A stretch of DNA of 63,984 bases from Chitinophaga pinensis (lineage in GTDB: Bacteria; Pseudomonadota; Gammaproteobacteria; Burkholderiales; SG8-41). Shown one piece after another: positions 44,963 through 54,151 of this stretch. The notes under the pieces are model-generated. The model worked only from the letters and a program-made list of their open reading frames with translations. It did not search any database and was not told the origin of the DNA. Every line of letters begins with the position of its first letter. Position 1 is the stretch's first letter. Made by a program: the position numbers and the translations under genes. Location: contig CALQCM020000024.1 in NCBI GenBank assembly GCA_943329075.2, forward strand, positions 1-63,984, given 5' to 3'.

Positions 44963-44966
44963 ATGA
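44811..44966 (+). CDS. Possible small ORF leading into the GGDEF-EAL gene
   Basis: A 51-residue frame starts at GTG 44811 after GGAGGGGTGC, a very strong ribosome binding site. It ends at a TGA overlapping the ATG of the sensor gene (ATGA). The product would be basic (MKIRAVKMSRYVQLRWRL...). The downstream gene has no clear binding site of its own, which fits translational coupling. No homology is recognised, so this may be chance. Confidence 0.28.
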   Translation: MKIRAVKMSRYVQLRWRLSVAGGRRAGSAGRVSPQRIPLILRNAYFPHPSL

Positions 44967-46927
44967 ACACCCCCACATTGCTGCCGATTGGATCCACGGA
45001 GCACGCCGATCACGCCGGCGAATCCGCGGCGTGTGGCACAGCACGCGGCAGTGGGCCTGGCGAGGCGTTGATTGCGCAGGCGCCGGTGGAGCCGTCACAT
45101 GAGATGTCGAGCGAAATCCCGCGCAAATACATGCTGATTCTTGCAGGCTGGACCCTGCTGGTTTTCGCATCGCTTGCATGGAACATACTTGAACTGCAAT
45201 CCAATACGCTGAGCACGGCGGCGGCGGCGGCGCGTTCAAGTCTCGCCAAAGACATTGGGGTTCACTACTGGGCCAGTTCGCACGGCGGCGTCTACGTGCC
45301 CGTCGTCGACGGTGTTGAGCCCAACCCCTATCTGCAGGTGCCAGAACGTGATGTGACAACAATGTCAGGCAAGAAGCTGACGTTGATAAATCCGGCCCAT
45401 GTGCTGCGCGAAGTGCGGCAGAAGTTTAGTAGCAGCACCGGTGTGCGGAGCAACCTGACTAGCTTAAAGCTGTCCAATCCCGGCAATGCGCCCGACCGGT
45501 GGGAGGCAGAAGCGCTGGCGAGTTTCGATCGCGGTGCGGTTGAGGCACTCGAAGTCAGTTCGTTCAACGACAGACCCCACCTTCGCTTTATGCTGCCCAT
45601 GCCGGTGACCGGTGATTGTCTCAAATGCCATTCCGGGCAGAACTACACGGTGGGAGACATCCGCGGCGGCATCGGTGCCTATGTCGATTTACAGCCCTAT
45701 CTGGCCGTTGAACACAAACGGCGGTATGAGCTGATGTTTTCGCACAGCTTGATCTGGTTGGCCGGTCTGCTCGGTCTGTGCGCCGCCTTCCGTCGTGAAA
45801 GTGATTCCGTCGAGCAACAGGAAAAAAGCAATGACGCATTGCTGAAACTCTCACAGGCGCTGGAACAAAATTCGAGCCTGATACTCATCACCGACCTTGC
45901 GAAAAACATCGAGTACGTCAACGCGGCGTATCTACAGGCCACCGGTTACACGCGCGCCGACGTCATCGGGCGCAATCCGGATATTTTCCGCTCGACCGTG
46001 GCGCAGCGCGACGCGGCGACAAGCGTATGGAGTCTTGTCCGCAGCGGCACGTCGTGGGAGGGGCAGGGGGTCGGCACTCGAAAAGATGGCAGCGAATACA
46101 TCGAACACGAAAAAATATCACCCCTCCGCGATGCAAAGGGCCGTATTGCGCATTTCCTGGTAGTGAAGGAAGACATCACATTGCGCAAGGCCGCTGAAGA
46201 CGAAATCAGGCACCTGGCTTTCTACGATCACCTGACGCAGTTGCCGAACCGTCGGTTGATGCTCGACCGCCTGAAACAGGCGCTGGCGGCGAGTGCGCGC
46301 CACGGCCGGCACGGCGCCCTGATGATGATCGATCTGGACAATTTCAAGAGCATGAATGACACTCTGGGGCATGCCGTCGGCGACCAACTTTTGATCGAGG
46401 CGGCGGACCGGCTGAAGTCCTGCTTACGCGAGGGGGACACTGTTGCGCGTCTCGGTGGCGATGAATTTGTCGTCATTCTCGAGGACCTCGAAAGTAACGA
46501 ACGCGCAGTCGTGCAGTCTGAAGTCGTTGCGTGCAAGATCAACGTTAGTCTCGGCAAGCCCTACCGGTTTGAGGTGCCCACCGACAGCGGCAAACTGACC
46601 GAGCGCAGTCATGTTTGCACCTCAAGCATCGGCATCACGCTGTTTTTCGATCAAGCCACATCGATCGACGAGCTGATGAGACGCGCCGACACGGCGATGT
46701 ATCAGGCGAAAGCGGCGGGGCGCAACACGTTTCGTTATTTCGATGCGGAAATGCAATCCAAGGTCAGCGCGCGCGCCGCGCTTGAGGTCGATTTGCGCAA
46801 GGCCATCGTCGACGAACAGTTTTTATTGCATTATCAGGCGCAGGTCGATTCGAGGGGGGGGCGTGATCGGCGCCGAGGCGCTGGTGCGCTGGCAGCATCC
46901 GGAACGCGGGCTGGTGTCGCCGGGTGA
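44963..46927 (+). CDS. Heme-c-sensor PAS-GGDEF protein; EAL part frameshifted
   Basis: This 654-residue frame is the first part of a cyclic-di-GMP protein. A transmembrane helix lies near residues 57-75. A Tll0287-like periplasmic sensor carries a heme-c site C219LKCH223, followed by a second helix near 255-270 and a PAS/PAC domain at about 290-405. A GGDEF domain has the motif at 498-502 and an RxxD inhibitory site at 489-492. The EAL domain starts (LLHYQAQVD) but the frame is lost in a run of eight G at 46854-46861. The rest continues in another frame to 47606. It probably senses redox or ligand state and makes c-di-GMP. Confidence 0.85.
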   Translation: MNTPTLLPIGSTEHADHAGESAACGTARGSGPGEALIAQAPVEPSHEMSSEIPRKYMLILAGWTLLVFASLAWNILELQSNTLSTAAAAARSSLAKDIGVHYWASSHGGVYVPVVDGVEPNPYLQVPERDVTTMSGKKLTLINPAHVLREVRQKFSSSTGVRSNLTSLKLSNPGNAPDRWEAEALASFDRGAVEALEVSSFNDRPHLRFMLPMPVTGDCLKCHSGQNYTVGDIRGGIGAYVDLQPYLAVEHKRRYELMFSHSLIWLAGLLGLCAAFRRESDSVEQQEKSNDALLKLSQALEQNSSLILITDLAKNIEYVNAAYLQATGYTRADVIGRNPDIFRSTVAQRDAATSVWSLVRSGTSWEGQGVGTRKDGSEYIEHEKISPLRDAKGRIAHFLVVKEDITLRKAAEDEIRHLAFYDHLTQLPNRRLMLDRLKQALAASARHGRHGALMMIDLDNFKSMNDTLGHAVGDQLLIEAADRLKSCLREGDTVARLGGDEFVVILEDLESNERAVVQSEVVACKINVSLGKPYRFEVPTDSGKLTERSHVCTSSIGITLFFDQATSIDELMRRADTAMYQAKAAGRNTFRYFDAEMQSKVSARAALEVDLRKAIVDEQFLLHYQAQVDSRGGRDRRRGAGALAASGTRAGVAG

Positions 46928-47606
46928 ATTTATTCCGCTGGCCGAGGATACCGGACTGATCCTGCCGATCGGCCATTGGGTCCTGGCAACCGCCTGCGCG
47001 CAGATCGCAAGGTGGGCGCAGCAGCCCGATACGATGCATTTCACCGTCTCGGTCAATGTCAGCGCACGGCAGTTCAGCCTGCCGAATTTTGTCGAGGAAG
47101 TGAAGTCGGTGCTCGAACAGACCGGCGCGACGCCGACGCGGCTCAAACTGGAATTGACCGAAAGCGTGCTGTTGCATAAAACAGAGGACATTGTCGCAAA
47201 AATGATGGCGTTGAAAGCGATAGGCGTGAGTTTTTCGCTGGATGATTTCGGCACCGGCTATTCGTCGTTGTCTTATCTGAAACGCCTGCCGATTGATGAA
47301 TTGAAGATCGACCAGTCGTTTGTCCGCGATATCCTCACCGACCCGAATGACGCGGCGATCGCCAAAACTGTGGTGGCGCTCGGCCAGATTCTCGGTCTTG
47401 CGGTGATCGCCGAGGGGGTCGAGACGGAGGGCCAGCGCGACTTTCTGGCGCGCTTCGGCTGCGATGCCTACCAGGGATATTTGTTCAGCCGGCCGCTGGC
47501 GATCCGGCACTTCGAAGAGTTTGTGCAACGGCGGGCCAACAGGGCGGAGCCGGCCGCGGTGGGGCAGCCTTCAAACACACCGTGGCCATCTTTGCGCCTG
47601 GCCTGA
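46863..47606 (+). pseudogene. EAL domain continuation of the frameshifted sensor
   Basis: This frame carries most of an EAL phosphodiesterase domain: GAEALVRWQHPERGL, NVSARQF, LELTES, LDDFGTGYSSL, ELKIDQSFV, IAEGVETEGQ and QGYLFSRPL. All metal and catalytic motifs are present, so it was recently functional. No credible independent start exists. A GTG at 46863 lies inside the domain. Joining to the upstream frame needs one G fewer or two more in the G8 run. Possible causes are a real mutation, slipped-strand switching or a sequence error. Confidence 0.75.
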
Positions 47607-47927
47607 CCCTTTGGCCGTCCGTCAAACCGGCGGCATCAACGCGTTCGATCGACGCTGCGGCTGATCCCAATCCCGTTCACTGTAAATGTGATGTCGTTTA
47701 GAGCGGCGTACAAGTCATCACCCGCGGCGCATACCCTGCGTGGCTTATTTTAGCCGCAAAAATCCCACGGCTTAAATTTCAGCAATACCGCCTGCAGTTG
47801 CAGCGGTTGCGGCTGTGATATAAAGGCGCATCAGACCGGCCGCGTGGCGCGCAAATAGAGGATCGAGGTGTTTCTTGATCGATATCATTTGCAGTAGCGG
47901 TGGTTGAAGAATTCGCAATGGAATTGA
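47607..47927. other. Intergenic region before the M23 peptidase gene
   Basis: No gene was found here. An extended -10 (TGATATAAA, hexamer 47819-47824) with TTGCAG 15 bp upstream may be the promoter of the peptidase gene. TTGATCGATATCAT at 47875-47888 resembles an FNR site but is placed too close to the start codon to be convincing. Confidence 0.35.
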
Positions 47928-49295
47928 ATGAGATCGTTTTTTATTTTCCTGCTGTTTGTTTGTTTGACACTGCCGGAGCACGCGGCGGCCGTTAATCCGC
48001 CGCTACCGGCAAAAAGCAAACGCAAGGCCGCACCGAGCCGCACCGTCATCGTCAAACGGCCGATGCGGCCGATGGTGGGGTTCGTGCCGCGCGTCGAAGC
48101 CTCGATCCAGCACGGCTGCGTGGATTTGCAGGAAGTGCAGGCGGCGGCGATGCGCATGGGCATTCCCCAGGGCGATGTCGAAAATCTGTTTTCCACGCTG
48201 CTGCCACTATCTGCTTCACCTGAACGCGTGTGCGTTAATTATGCGGCCGCGCTGTTGCCCGCGGGCATCGGCAGTTCGCTGGCGGTGGTGGACTCGAAGG
48301 CGGATCAGGACAAGGACAGGGAATATATAGAACGTTTGTGGGTGACGGTGCTACACAGTAAACCGAACGGCACGATCGACAGCAGCCGCGAGTCGGTATC
48401 CACCAAGGGCTGGCAGGAGCTCATCGTTCCGGCGCTGGGTATTGATGGCGACGGCGTGAACGGCATACGCGGCCTGACGTATAACCTGCAGTGGGAGGCC
48501 GGCCTGCTGGTGAAGCATTTGCTCGCCAATGTCGATGCGCTCGCACGACACCATGTGCGTATCGTTTTGCACAAGCCCGCGGGCGAGGACTACGACAAGA
48601 TTGTGGCGGTCGAACTGGTCGAAACCGCCACCGCCAGCGTCGTCGACAGTGTGGTCTGGCTCGACCGCGAGGACGACGTCGGCGCGTATTTCAACCCCAA
48701 GGGCGACAACTATGAACGCCTGTTCTGGGAGGCGCCGGTCGATTACACACGCATTACGCGCGGCATCGGCAAGAGTTCGGTGACCATCAAACGCCGTGTC
48801 GCAGTGAAGGCCAGCGGCAAAAAGAAAAAAACATTCGTCAACCGGACGTTTCGCTATCGTGGCCATCACGTCGGCATCGATTTTGCGGTTCCCGTCGGTG
48901 AACCGGTCCGCGCGGTGGCGGATGCGGTGGTTGTTTTTGTCGGTCCGCGCGGTGGCTACGGCAATCTGGTGGTGCTCGAACACGGCAAGAACTACCAGAC
49001 CTATTATGCGCACCTGTCGCGTTTTACCGACGGCCTGAGTGTGGGGCAGAAAATTTTTCGCGGCGAGGAGATCGGTTTCGTCGGCATGACCGGGCTGACC
49101 ACCGGCCCGCATCTGCATTTCGAAATACGCAAGGAGAAGCAGTATTTCGACCCGCTTGCCAAAGAGAACAACATGACGCTGTGGAACCTGTACCCCGAGG
49201 AACACGCGCATCTGCTGGCGAAATTCGTGGCCTTGAATGTCACGCGCATGAACCGGCCGCTGCCGCGGGTCGGCATGGCGACGCTGCCCAGATAA
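47928..49295 (+). CDS. M23-family (LytM/NlpD-like) metallopeptidase
   Basis: This is a 455-residue exported protein. The signal peptide MRSFFIFLLFVCLTL is followed by a basic linker and a long N-terminal region. The C-terminal LytM domain has His314-x3-Asp318 (HVGIDFAVPVGEPVRA) and the HLH motif at 395-397 (TTGPHLHFEIR), giving a complete zinc site. It should cut peptidoglycan cross-bridges in the periplasm or activate amidases. The N-terminal part keeps a conserved-looking region but no recognised LysM repeat. Confidence 0.88.
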   Translation: MRSFFIFLLFVCLTLPEHAAAVNPPLPAKSKRKAAPSRTVIVKRPMRPMVGFVPRVEASIQHGCVDLQEVQAAAMRMGIPQGDVENLFSTLLPLSASPERVCVNYAAALLPAGIGSSLAVVDSKADQDKDREYIERLWVTVLHSKPNGTIDSSRESVSTKGWQELIVPALGIDGDGVNGIRGLTYNLQWEAGLLVKHLLANVDALARHHVRIVLHKPAGEDYDKIVAVELVETATASVVDSVVWLDREDDVGAYFNPKGDNYERLFWEAPVDYTRITRGIGKSSVTIKRRVAVKASGKKKKTFVNRTFRYRGHHVGIDFAVPVGEPVRAVADAVVVFVGPRGGYGNLVVLEHGKNYQTYYAHLSRFTDGLSVGQKIFRGEEIGFVGMTGLTTGPHLHFEIRKEKQYFDPLAKENNMTLWNLYPEEHAHLLAKFVALNVTRMNRPLPRVGMATLPR

Positions 49296-49394
49296 GCGGG
49301 TGGTATTGCGTCCTGCCGCAGGACGGGGCGTAGGGTATTTGTTTTTCGTTCGCCTGCCGCCCCGATCTTGCGGTGTGGCCGGGTTGTCCGGTGA

Positions 49395-50381
49395 TCAGGC
49401 GCCGGGACTGTCCACGCGGATATTGCCCTTTTTGACCACCGTGCGCCATTTCTCCACTTCGCGCGCCAGCAGTTGCTGCAGCGCAGCCGAGCTGCCGGCA
49501 ACCGGCTCAAAACCCTCGCGCGCCATGCGTTCCTTCATGTCCGGCAGGTTGATGGCGAGGCGGATGTCGCGCTGCCATAATTCGACGACGTTTTTGGCCA
49601 GACCTTTCGGACCGATGGCCGAATACCAGACGCCCGCTTCATAACCGGGAACGGTATCTGCGATGGGCGGCAGATCCGGCGCCGCGCTGGTGCGCCTGGC
49701 AGAAGTCACGGCGACGCCGCGCAAACGACCGGTCTTGATGTGCGGCATGACGGAAGCGATGGCGCCGAAAATGAGCTGGATCTGGCCGCCGAGCAGTTCG
49801 GTCATGGCGGGGCCGGTGCCTTTGTACGGCACATGAATCATGCGGGTGCCGGCCAGTTGATCGAACAGTTCAGTCGACATATGCGTAATGCTGCCCATGC
49901 CGCTGGAGGCATAGTTGAGCGAACCGGGTTTGGCTTTACTGTAGGCGATCAGGTCTTTCACGCTCAGGATATTGAGGCCGGGGTGCAGGGCGACGATGGT
50001 CGCGCTGTCGAAAATCTGCGTGACCGGCGTGATGTCGCGTACCGCGTCGTAGGGCAGTTTGTAAATCGCCGCGTTGGTGGCGTAGCTCGCCGAGATGAGG
50101 ACGATGGTGTAGCCATCCGGGTTGGCGCGAACGGTGGTTTCCACGCCGATGGTGCCACCGCCGCCGGCGCGATTGTCCACCACCACCTGTTTGCCGAAGG
50201 ATTCGCTGAGTTTGGCGGCAATTGCGCGCGCGACGACATCGGTGCCGCCGCCCGGTGCGAACGGCACGATGAGCCGGATCGGTTTGGACGGATAGACGTC
50301 CTGAGCGTGGGCGGAATGGGCGCCGGGTAAGGCCAGCAGCAGTGCGGGCAGGATGGCATTGCGCAGAAATGATTTTTTCAT
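49395..50381 (-). CDS. Bug-family periplasmic receptor
   Basis: This 328-residue receptor starts MKKSFLRNAILPALL at ATG 50381; a 34-residue upstream extension was rejected. The signal peptide ends HSAHA|QDV. PFAPGGGTDVVARA is the textbook loop, and NRAGGGGTIGVE and PDGYTIVL follow. It lies 37 bp downstream of a carboxymuconolactone-decarboxylase-like gene on the same strand, which hints at an aromatic-acid derivative as ligand. Confidence 0.92.
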   Translation of the reverse strand: MKKSFLRNAILPALLLALPGAHSAHAQDVYPSKPIRLIVPFAPGGGTDVVARAIAAKLSESFGKQVVVDNRAGGGGTIGVETTVRANPDGYTIVLISASYATNAAIYKLPYDAVRDITPVTQIFDSATIVALHPGLNILSVKDLIAYSKAKPGSLNYASSGMGSITHMSTELFDQLAGTRMIHVPYKGTGPAMTELLGGQIQLIFGAIASVMPHIKTGRLRGVAVTSARRTSAAPDLPPIADTVPGYEAGVWYSAIGPKGLAKNVVELWQRDIRLAINLPDMKERMAREGFEPVAGSSAALQQLLAREVEKWRTVVKKGNIRVDSPGA

Positions 50382-50418
50382 CGGATGGTAAATGCCTGGT
50401 GAATACGCACAGGGGCAA

Positions 50419-50868
50419 TCAGCGTCGTTTTGCGACAGCGGGTGGTTTGCGCTTGGGCTTGCGGGTTGATGCAGCATCCGCATCGACTTGCGCGAAGGCG
50501 GCCTGCATGGCGCGGCGCGCCGCGGCGGCGCGGGGTATGCCGCAATAGACCGAACAATGGAGGATCGCTTCGGCGACCTCTTTGCGGGTCAGGCCGTTGC
50601 GCAGTGCCGCCTGGATATGATGGTGCAGTTCGACCGGTTGATTCAGTGCAGTCAGGATGCCCAGATTCAAGAGGCTGCGCATTTTGCGCGACAGGCCGGG
50701 GCGGGCCCAGATGATGCCCCACGCCGCCTTGGTCGTGATTTCCTCGTGCCCGATGGTGTATTCATCGGCGTTGCGGATGCGCTCTTCGATGTCGGTGGCA
50801 CCCAATACCTGTTTGCGAATTCTCAAGCCCTTTTTGAAGAGCGGATCTTTCAGCAGTTTGTCGTGCAT
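50419..50868 (-). CDS. Carboxymuconolactone decarboxylase family protein
   Basis: This is a 149-residue helical protein. LGATDIEERIRNADEY, LLNLGILTALNQPVELHHHI and GLTRKEVAEAILHCSVYCGIPRA match 4-carboxymuconolactone decarboxylase of the protocatechuate pathway. The C-terminus is Lys/Arg-rich. ATG 50868 was chosen; a TTG at 50901 would add 11 residues. No other protocatechuate genes are present, so another lactone or peroxidase-like role remains possible. It is likely cotranscribed with the Bug gene. Confidence 0.82.
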   Translation of the reverse strand: MHDKLLKDPLFKKGLRIRKQVLGATDIEERIRNADEYTIGHEEITTKAAWGIIWARPGLSRKMRSLLNLGILTALNQPVELHHHIQAALRNGLTRKEVAEAILHCSVYCGIPRAAAARRAMQAAFAQVDADAASTRKPKRKPPAVAKRR

Positions 50869-51221
50869 ATTTTGCGGGCTTTCGGGGCGTGGCTGAATCA
50901 AGGGTAATTGCGCGTAGCGGAAAACTGTTCATACGCTCGCGGCAGGTGTCCGACTATACAACAGAAAACTTGCGGCGCTCAAAATCCCGGCAACGTCGAC
51001 GGCATGCAATGGCACTGCAAACGGCGGACCGAATGATGCCGCACGTTGACTCCCGAATGCTTTCTATATTAAATGCCGAAGCGGCATTCACAGATTTTGA
51101 CAAAATCCGGAGTCGATACTTTGCCCTGCGTCTGCACGGCAAGCGGACTGTCCGGAAATGCTCTGCAGCGCTTTCTCCGCAGGTCGTTGCAATAAAATCT
51201 TTACGCGTTGGTGGAAACAGA
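50869..51221. other. Gap between divergent CMD-like and CoA-transferase genes
   Basis: This gap contains no gene. TTGACT at 51046 followed by an AT-rich TATATTAAAT at 51065-51074 is a possible promoter for the CoA-transferase operon, with imperfect spacing. The open frame running across it from 50889 is an upstream extension with non-coding character. Confidence 0.35.
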
Positions 51222-52373
51222 ATGAACTTGAAACAGCCGCAACCGCTGGCCGGCATCGTGGTCGTCGAGCTCGGTCACAGCGTCGCGGCGCCGTTTGCCG
51301 GCCAGATACTCGGCGACCTCGGTGCCGAGGTCATAAAGATTGAAAAAGTCGATGGCGACGACGCGCGCAAATGGGGGCCGCCGTTCTGGGAAGGTGCCGC
51401 ATCGAGCTTTCAGCCGCTTAACCGCAACAAAAAGTCGGCGATTTGCGAATTGCGCGACCCGCAGCAGCTCGCCGACCTGAAGCGATTGATCCTCAAGCGC
51501 GCCGATGTCGTGGTGCAGAATCTGCGCCCGGGACAGGTCGGCAAACTCGGGCTCGATGCCGCCACGCTCATGGCGCAAAAGCCGGGTCTGATTTATTGCA
51601 ATCTGGGCGCATTCGGCAATGCCGGGCCCTACAAGGACAGACCGGGCTACGATCCGCTGATGCAGGCGTTCAGCGGCATCATGAGCACCACCGGGGAGGC
51701 GGGCCGCGCACCGGTGCGGGTCGGTGCCTCCATCGTGGATATGGGCACTGGCATGTGGGCGGTGATCGGCATCCTGAGTGCGATGCACGCGCGGCGCGAT
51801 AGCGGTAAAGGCGGCATCGTCGACGTGTCGCTGTTCGAGACTGCGGCCGGTTATGTTTCCTTGTTTGCCGCGCAGTACCAGTCGTCGGGTGTGCTGCCGT
51901 CGCGCCAGGGATCCGGCGCCAACGGCATCGTGCCGTATCGTGCGTACGCGACGCGCGACAGTGAATTGGTGGTGGCCGCCGGCAGCGACGGCTTGTTCCG
52001 CACGCTGGCGCAGGTTCTCGGGCATGCGGATTGGGCGGAGGATGCGCGCTTTGTTTCCAATCCGCAGCGCGTTGCGCATCAGGACGCGCTCTACGCGATG
52101 ATTGAGTCTGAGATGGCGCAGCGGACCAACGCGGAATGGATCGCGCTGCTGGACGCCGCAGGCATTCCGTGCTCGCCGGTGCAGAATATCGCGCAGATGC
52201 TCGCGCACGAGCAGACGCAGGCGCTGGGATTGCTGCAGGATGTGCCGGACAGCGCGATGAAGTTCATCGGTCTGCCGGTGAGCTTCGATGGCGCGCGACC
52301 GCCATTGCGCCGGCGTCCGCCGAAACTGGGCGAACATACGGCGGAAATTTTTAAGTCAAAAAAGGAAGTTTGA
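51222..52373 (+). CDS. CaiB/BaiF (class III) CoA-transferase
   Basis: This is a 383-residue enzyme. GIVVVELGHSVAAPFAGQIL, GAEVIKIEKVDGDDARKWGP and LNRNKKSAICEL are the CoA-binding region, and the catalytic Asp is in SIVDMGTG. Compared with the transferase at 20829 it belongs to a different subgroup. The stop overlaps by one base the start of the enoyl-CoA hydratase gene. It would activate the acid degraded by this second cluster. Confidence 0.92.
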   Translation: MNLKQPQPLAGIVVVELGHSVAAPFAGQILGDLGAEVIKIEKVDGDDARKWGPPFWEGAASSFQPLNRNKKSAICELRDPQQLADLKRLILKRADVVVQNLRPGQVGKLGLDAATLMAQKPGLIYCNLGAFGNAGPYKDRPGYDPLMQAFSGIMSTTGEAGRAPVRVGASIVDMGTGMWAVIGILSAMHARRDSGKGGIVDVSLFETAAGYVSLFAAQYQSSGVLPSRQGSGANGIVPYRAYATRDSELVVAAGSDGLFRTLAQVLGHADWAEDARFVSNPQRVAHQDALYAMIESEMAQRTNAEWIALLDAAGIPCSPVQNIAQMLAHEQTQALGLLQDVPDSAMKFIGLPVSFDGARPPLRRRPPKLGEHTAEIFKSKKEV

Positions 52374-53170
52374 TGACATTGCCAGCTTATGAAACGCTGA
52401 AGACCGAAATGGTCGAACCGCATGTGCTTGTGGTCACGCTGAACCGGCCGCAGGCGGCCAATGCGATCAATACGCAGATGGGGCTCGATTATCTCGATTT
52501 ATGGACGCGGCTCACCGACGCCCCCGGCGACGTCCGCTGCGTGGTGTTGACCGGATCGGGCGAAAAAATCTTCTGCGCCGGCGGCGATCTCAAGGAACGC
52601 AACGGCATGACGCGCGAACAATGGGTGCACCAGCACCAGATCTTCGAGCGCCAATACTGGGCGCTGGTCGATCTCTATCTGCCGGTGATCGCCGCGGTGA
52701 ACGGGCACGCCTACGGCGGCGGCTTTGAAACCGTGTTGTCCTGCGATTTCGCCTATGCGGCCAACACCGCGCGCTTCGCGCTGCCCGAAGTCACACTGGG
52801 CATCATGCCCGGCACCGGCGGCACGCAAAACCTGCCGCGCGCGATCGGCGAACGCCGGGCCAAGGAAATGATCATGACCGGCAAGCCCATCAGTGCGCAG
52901 CAGGCGCACGAATGGGGCGCATTGAACGGCGTGTTCGAACCGTCCGAGTTGCTGCCTAAGGTGCTCGAGATTGCCCGCACCATTGCCGGCAATGCACCGC
53001 TGTCGGTACGACAGATCAAGAAATCGGTGCGCTTCGGCATGCAGATGGAGTTGAAGACGGCGTATCGTTTCGAAGTCGAGGCCTACAATCATCTCGTCGA
53101 AACGGAAGACCGTTACGAAGGCGTGCGCGCATTCAATGAAAAACGCAAACCGGTGTTCAAGGGACGCTGA
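52373..53170 (+). CDS. Enoyl-CoA hydratase/isomerase (crotonase)
   Basis: This is a 265-residue crotonase. The oxyanion hole is in CAGGDLKE and NGHAYGGGFE. Both hydratase glutamates are kept (GGGFETVLSCD and LPEVTLGIMPGTGG), so true hydratase activity is likely. It starts at ATG 52373, overlapping the CoA-transferase stop; a TTG one codon upstream is less likely. The lyase gene follows after 27 bp. Confidence 0.92.
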   Translation: MTLPAYETLKTEMVEPHVLVVTLNRPQAANAINTQMGLDYLDLWTRLTDAPGDVRCVVLTGSGEKIFCAGGDLKERNGMTREQWVHQHQIFERQYWALVDLYLPVIAAVNGHAYGGGFETVLSCDFAYAANTARFALPEVTLGIMPGTGGTQNLPRAIGERRAKEMIMTGKPISAQQAHEWGALNGVFEPSELLPKVLEIARTIAGNAPLSVRQIKKSVRFGMQMELKTAYRFEVEAYNHLVETEDRYEGVRAFNEKRKPVFKGR

Positions 53171-53197
53171 GCCGGTTGCGTATTATGAGGAGAAAAA

Positions 53198-54151
53198 ATG
53201 TTGCCAGTTGATGTGATCGTGCGCGAAACCGGGTTGCGCGATGGTTTGCAGATACACCCGACCTTCATGCCAACGGCGGGCAAACTCGCGTGGATAGCCG
53301 CCGAAGTTGCCGCCGGTGTCAGTGAAATCGAAGTGACGTCGTACGTGCCGCCGAAACTCATCCCGCAATTTGCCGACGCCGAAGCAGTGACGCGCGGCGC
53401 TTTGGCTGTGCCCGGACTGACCGTGGCGGCGCTGATTCCGAACTCGCGCGGCGCGGAGCGCGGCATCGCGTTGGGGGTGCATAAACTTAATTTCGTCATG
53501 TCGGTGAGTCGCACGCACAATCTGAAAAATGTCCGGCGCGAACGCGAGGAGTCAGTGGCGGATTTCAAGACGATGGTCGCTATGGTGCGGGCACTGCCGG
53601 AAAACAAGCGTCCCATCCTGGTCGGCGGTCTTTCCACTGCACTGGGGTGCTCGTATGAGGGGCGGGTGGCGGTTGACGATGTCGTCAATTACGCCGTGCA
53701 ACTGGCGGAGGCGGGCGCGGCGGAAATCGTGGTTGCCGATACCGTCGGCTATGCCGATCCGGTGCAGGTGCGCGCGGTGTTCAAGGCAGTGATGTCGGCC
53801 ATTGGCACGCTGCCGGTAGCGGCGCATTTTCACGATACGCGCGGCACCGGGCTGGCCAACGTCAGCGCCGCACTCGATTGCGGCGTGCGCCGTTTCGATG
53901 CGTCGCTGGCAGGCCTGGGCGGCTGTCCGTTCGCGCCGGGCGCCTCGGGCAACATCGTCATGGACGATCTGTGTTTCATGCTCGATTCGATGGGGTTGAG
54001 CACCGGCGTCGATCTGGAGAAATTGCTGCAGGTTCGGCAGATCGTTCGCGCGGCACTGCCGGATATTGAAATGCACGGTGCTCTGGCGCGCGCCGGCCTG
54101 CCGCGCAATTACGAATATGCGCGCGCCCGCCGGGCTGCGGAGCAGCACTGA
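53198..54151 (+). CDS. Hydroxymethylglutaryl-CoA lyase-like enzyme
   Basis: This is a 317-residue TIM-barrel of the DRE-TIM group. Catalytic Arg-Asp lies in RETGLRDGLQ, where the usual GPRDGLQ has Pro replaced. Metal-binding HFHDTRGTGLAN and the catalytic Cys of GLGGCPFAPGASGN are present. It would split a 3-hydroxy-3-methyl-type acyl-CoA into acetyl-CoA and a keto acid or acetoacetate. GAGGAG precedes the ATG. The next gene starts at the base after its stop. Confidence 0.92.
   Translation: MLPVDVIVRETGLRDGLQIHPTFMPTAGKLAWIAAEVAAGVSEIEVTSYVPPKLIPQFADAEAVTRGALAVPGLTVAALIPNSRGAERGIALGVHKLNFVMSVSRTHNLKNVRREREESVADFKTMVAMVRALPENKRPILVGGLSTALGCSYEGRVAVDDVVNYAVQLAEAGAAEIVVADTVGYADPVQVRAVFKAVMSAIGTLPVAAHFHDTRGTGLANVSAALDCGVRRFDASLAGLGGCPFAPGASGNIVMDDLCFMLDSMGLSTGVDLEKLLQVRQIVRAALPDIEMHGALARAGLPRNYEYARARRAAEQH

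Noticed and set aside
47875..47888. FNR-like site TTGATCGATATCAT
   Set aside because: Class II spacing would put the transcript start five bases before the start codon and no -10 fits; kept only as a note in the gap entry.
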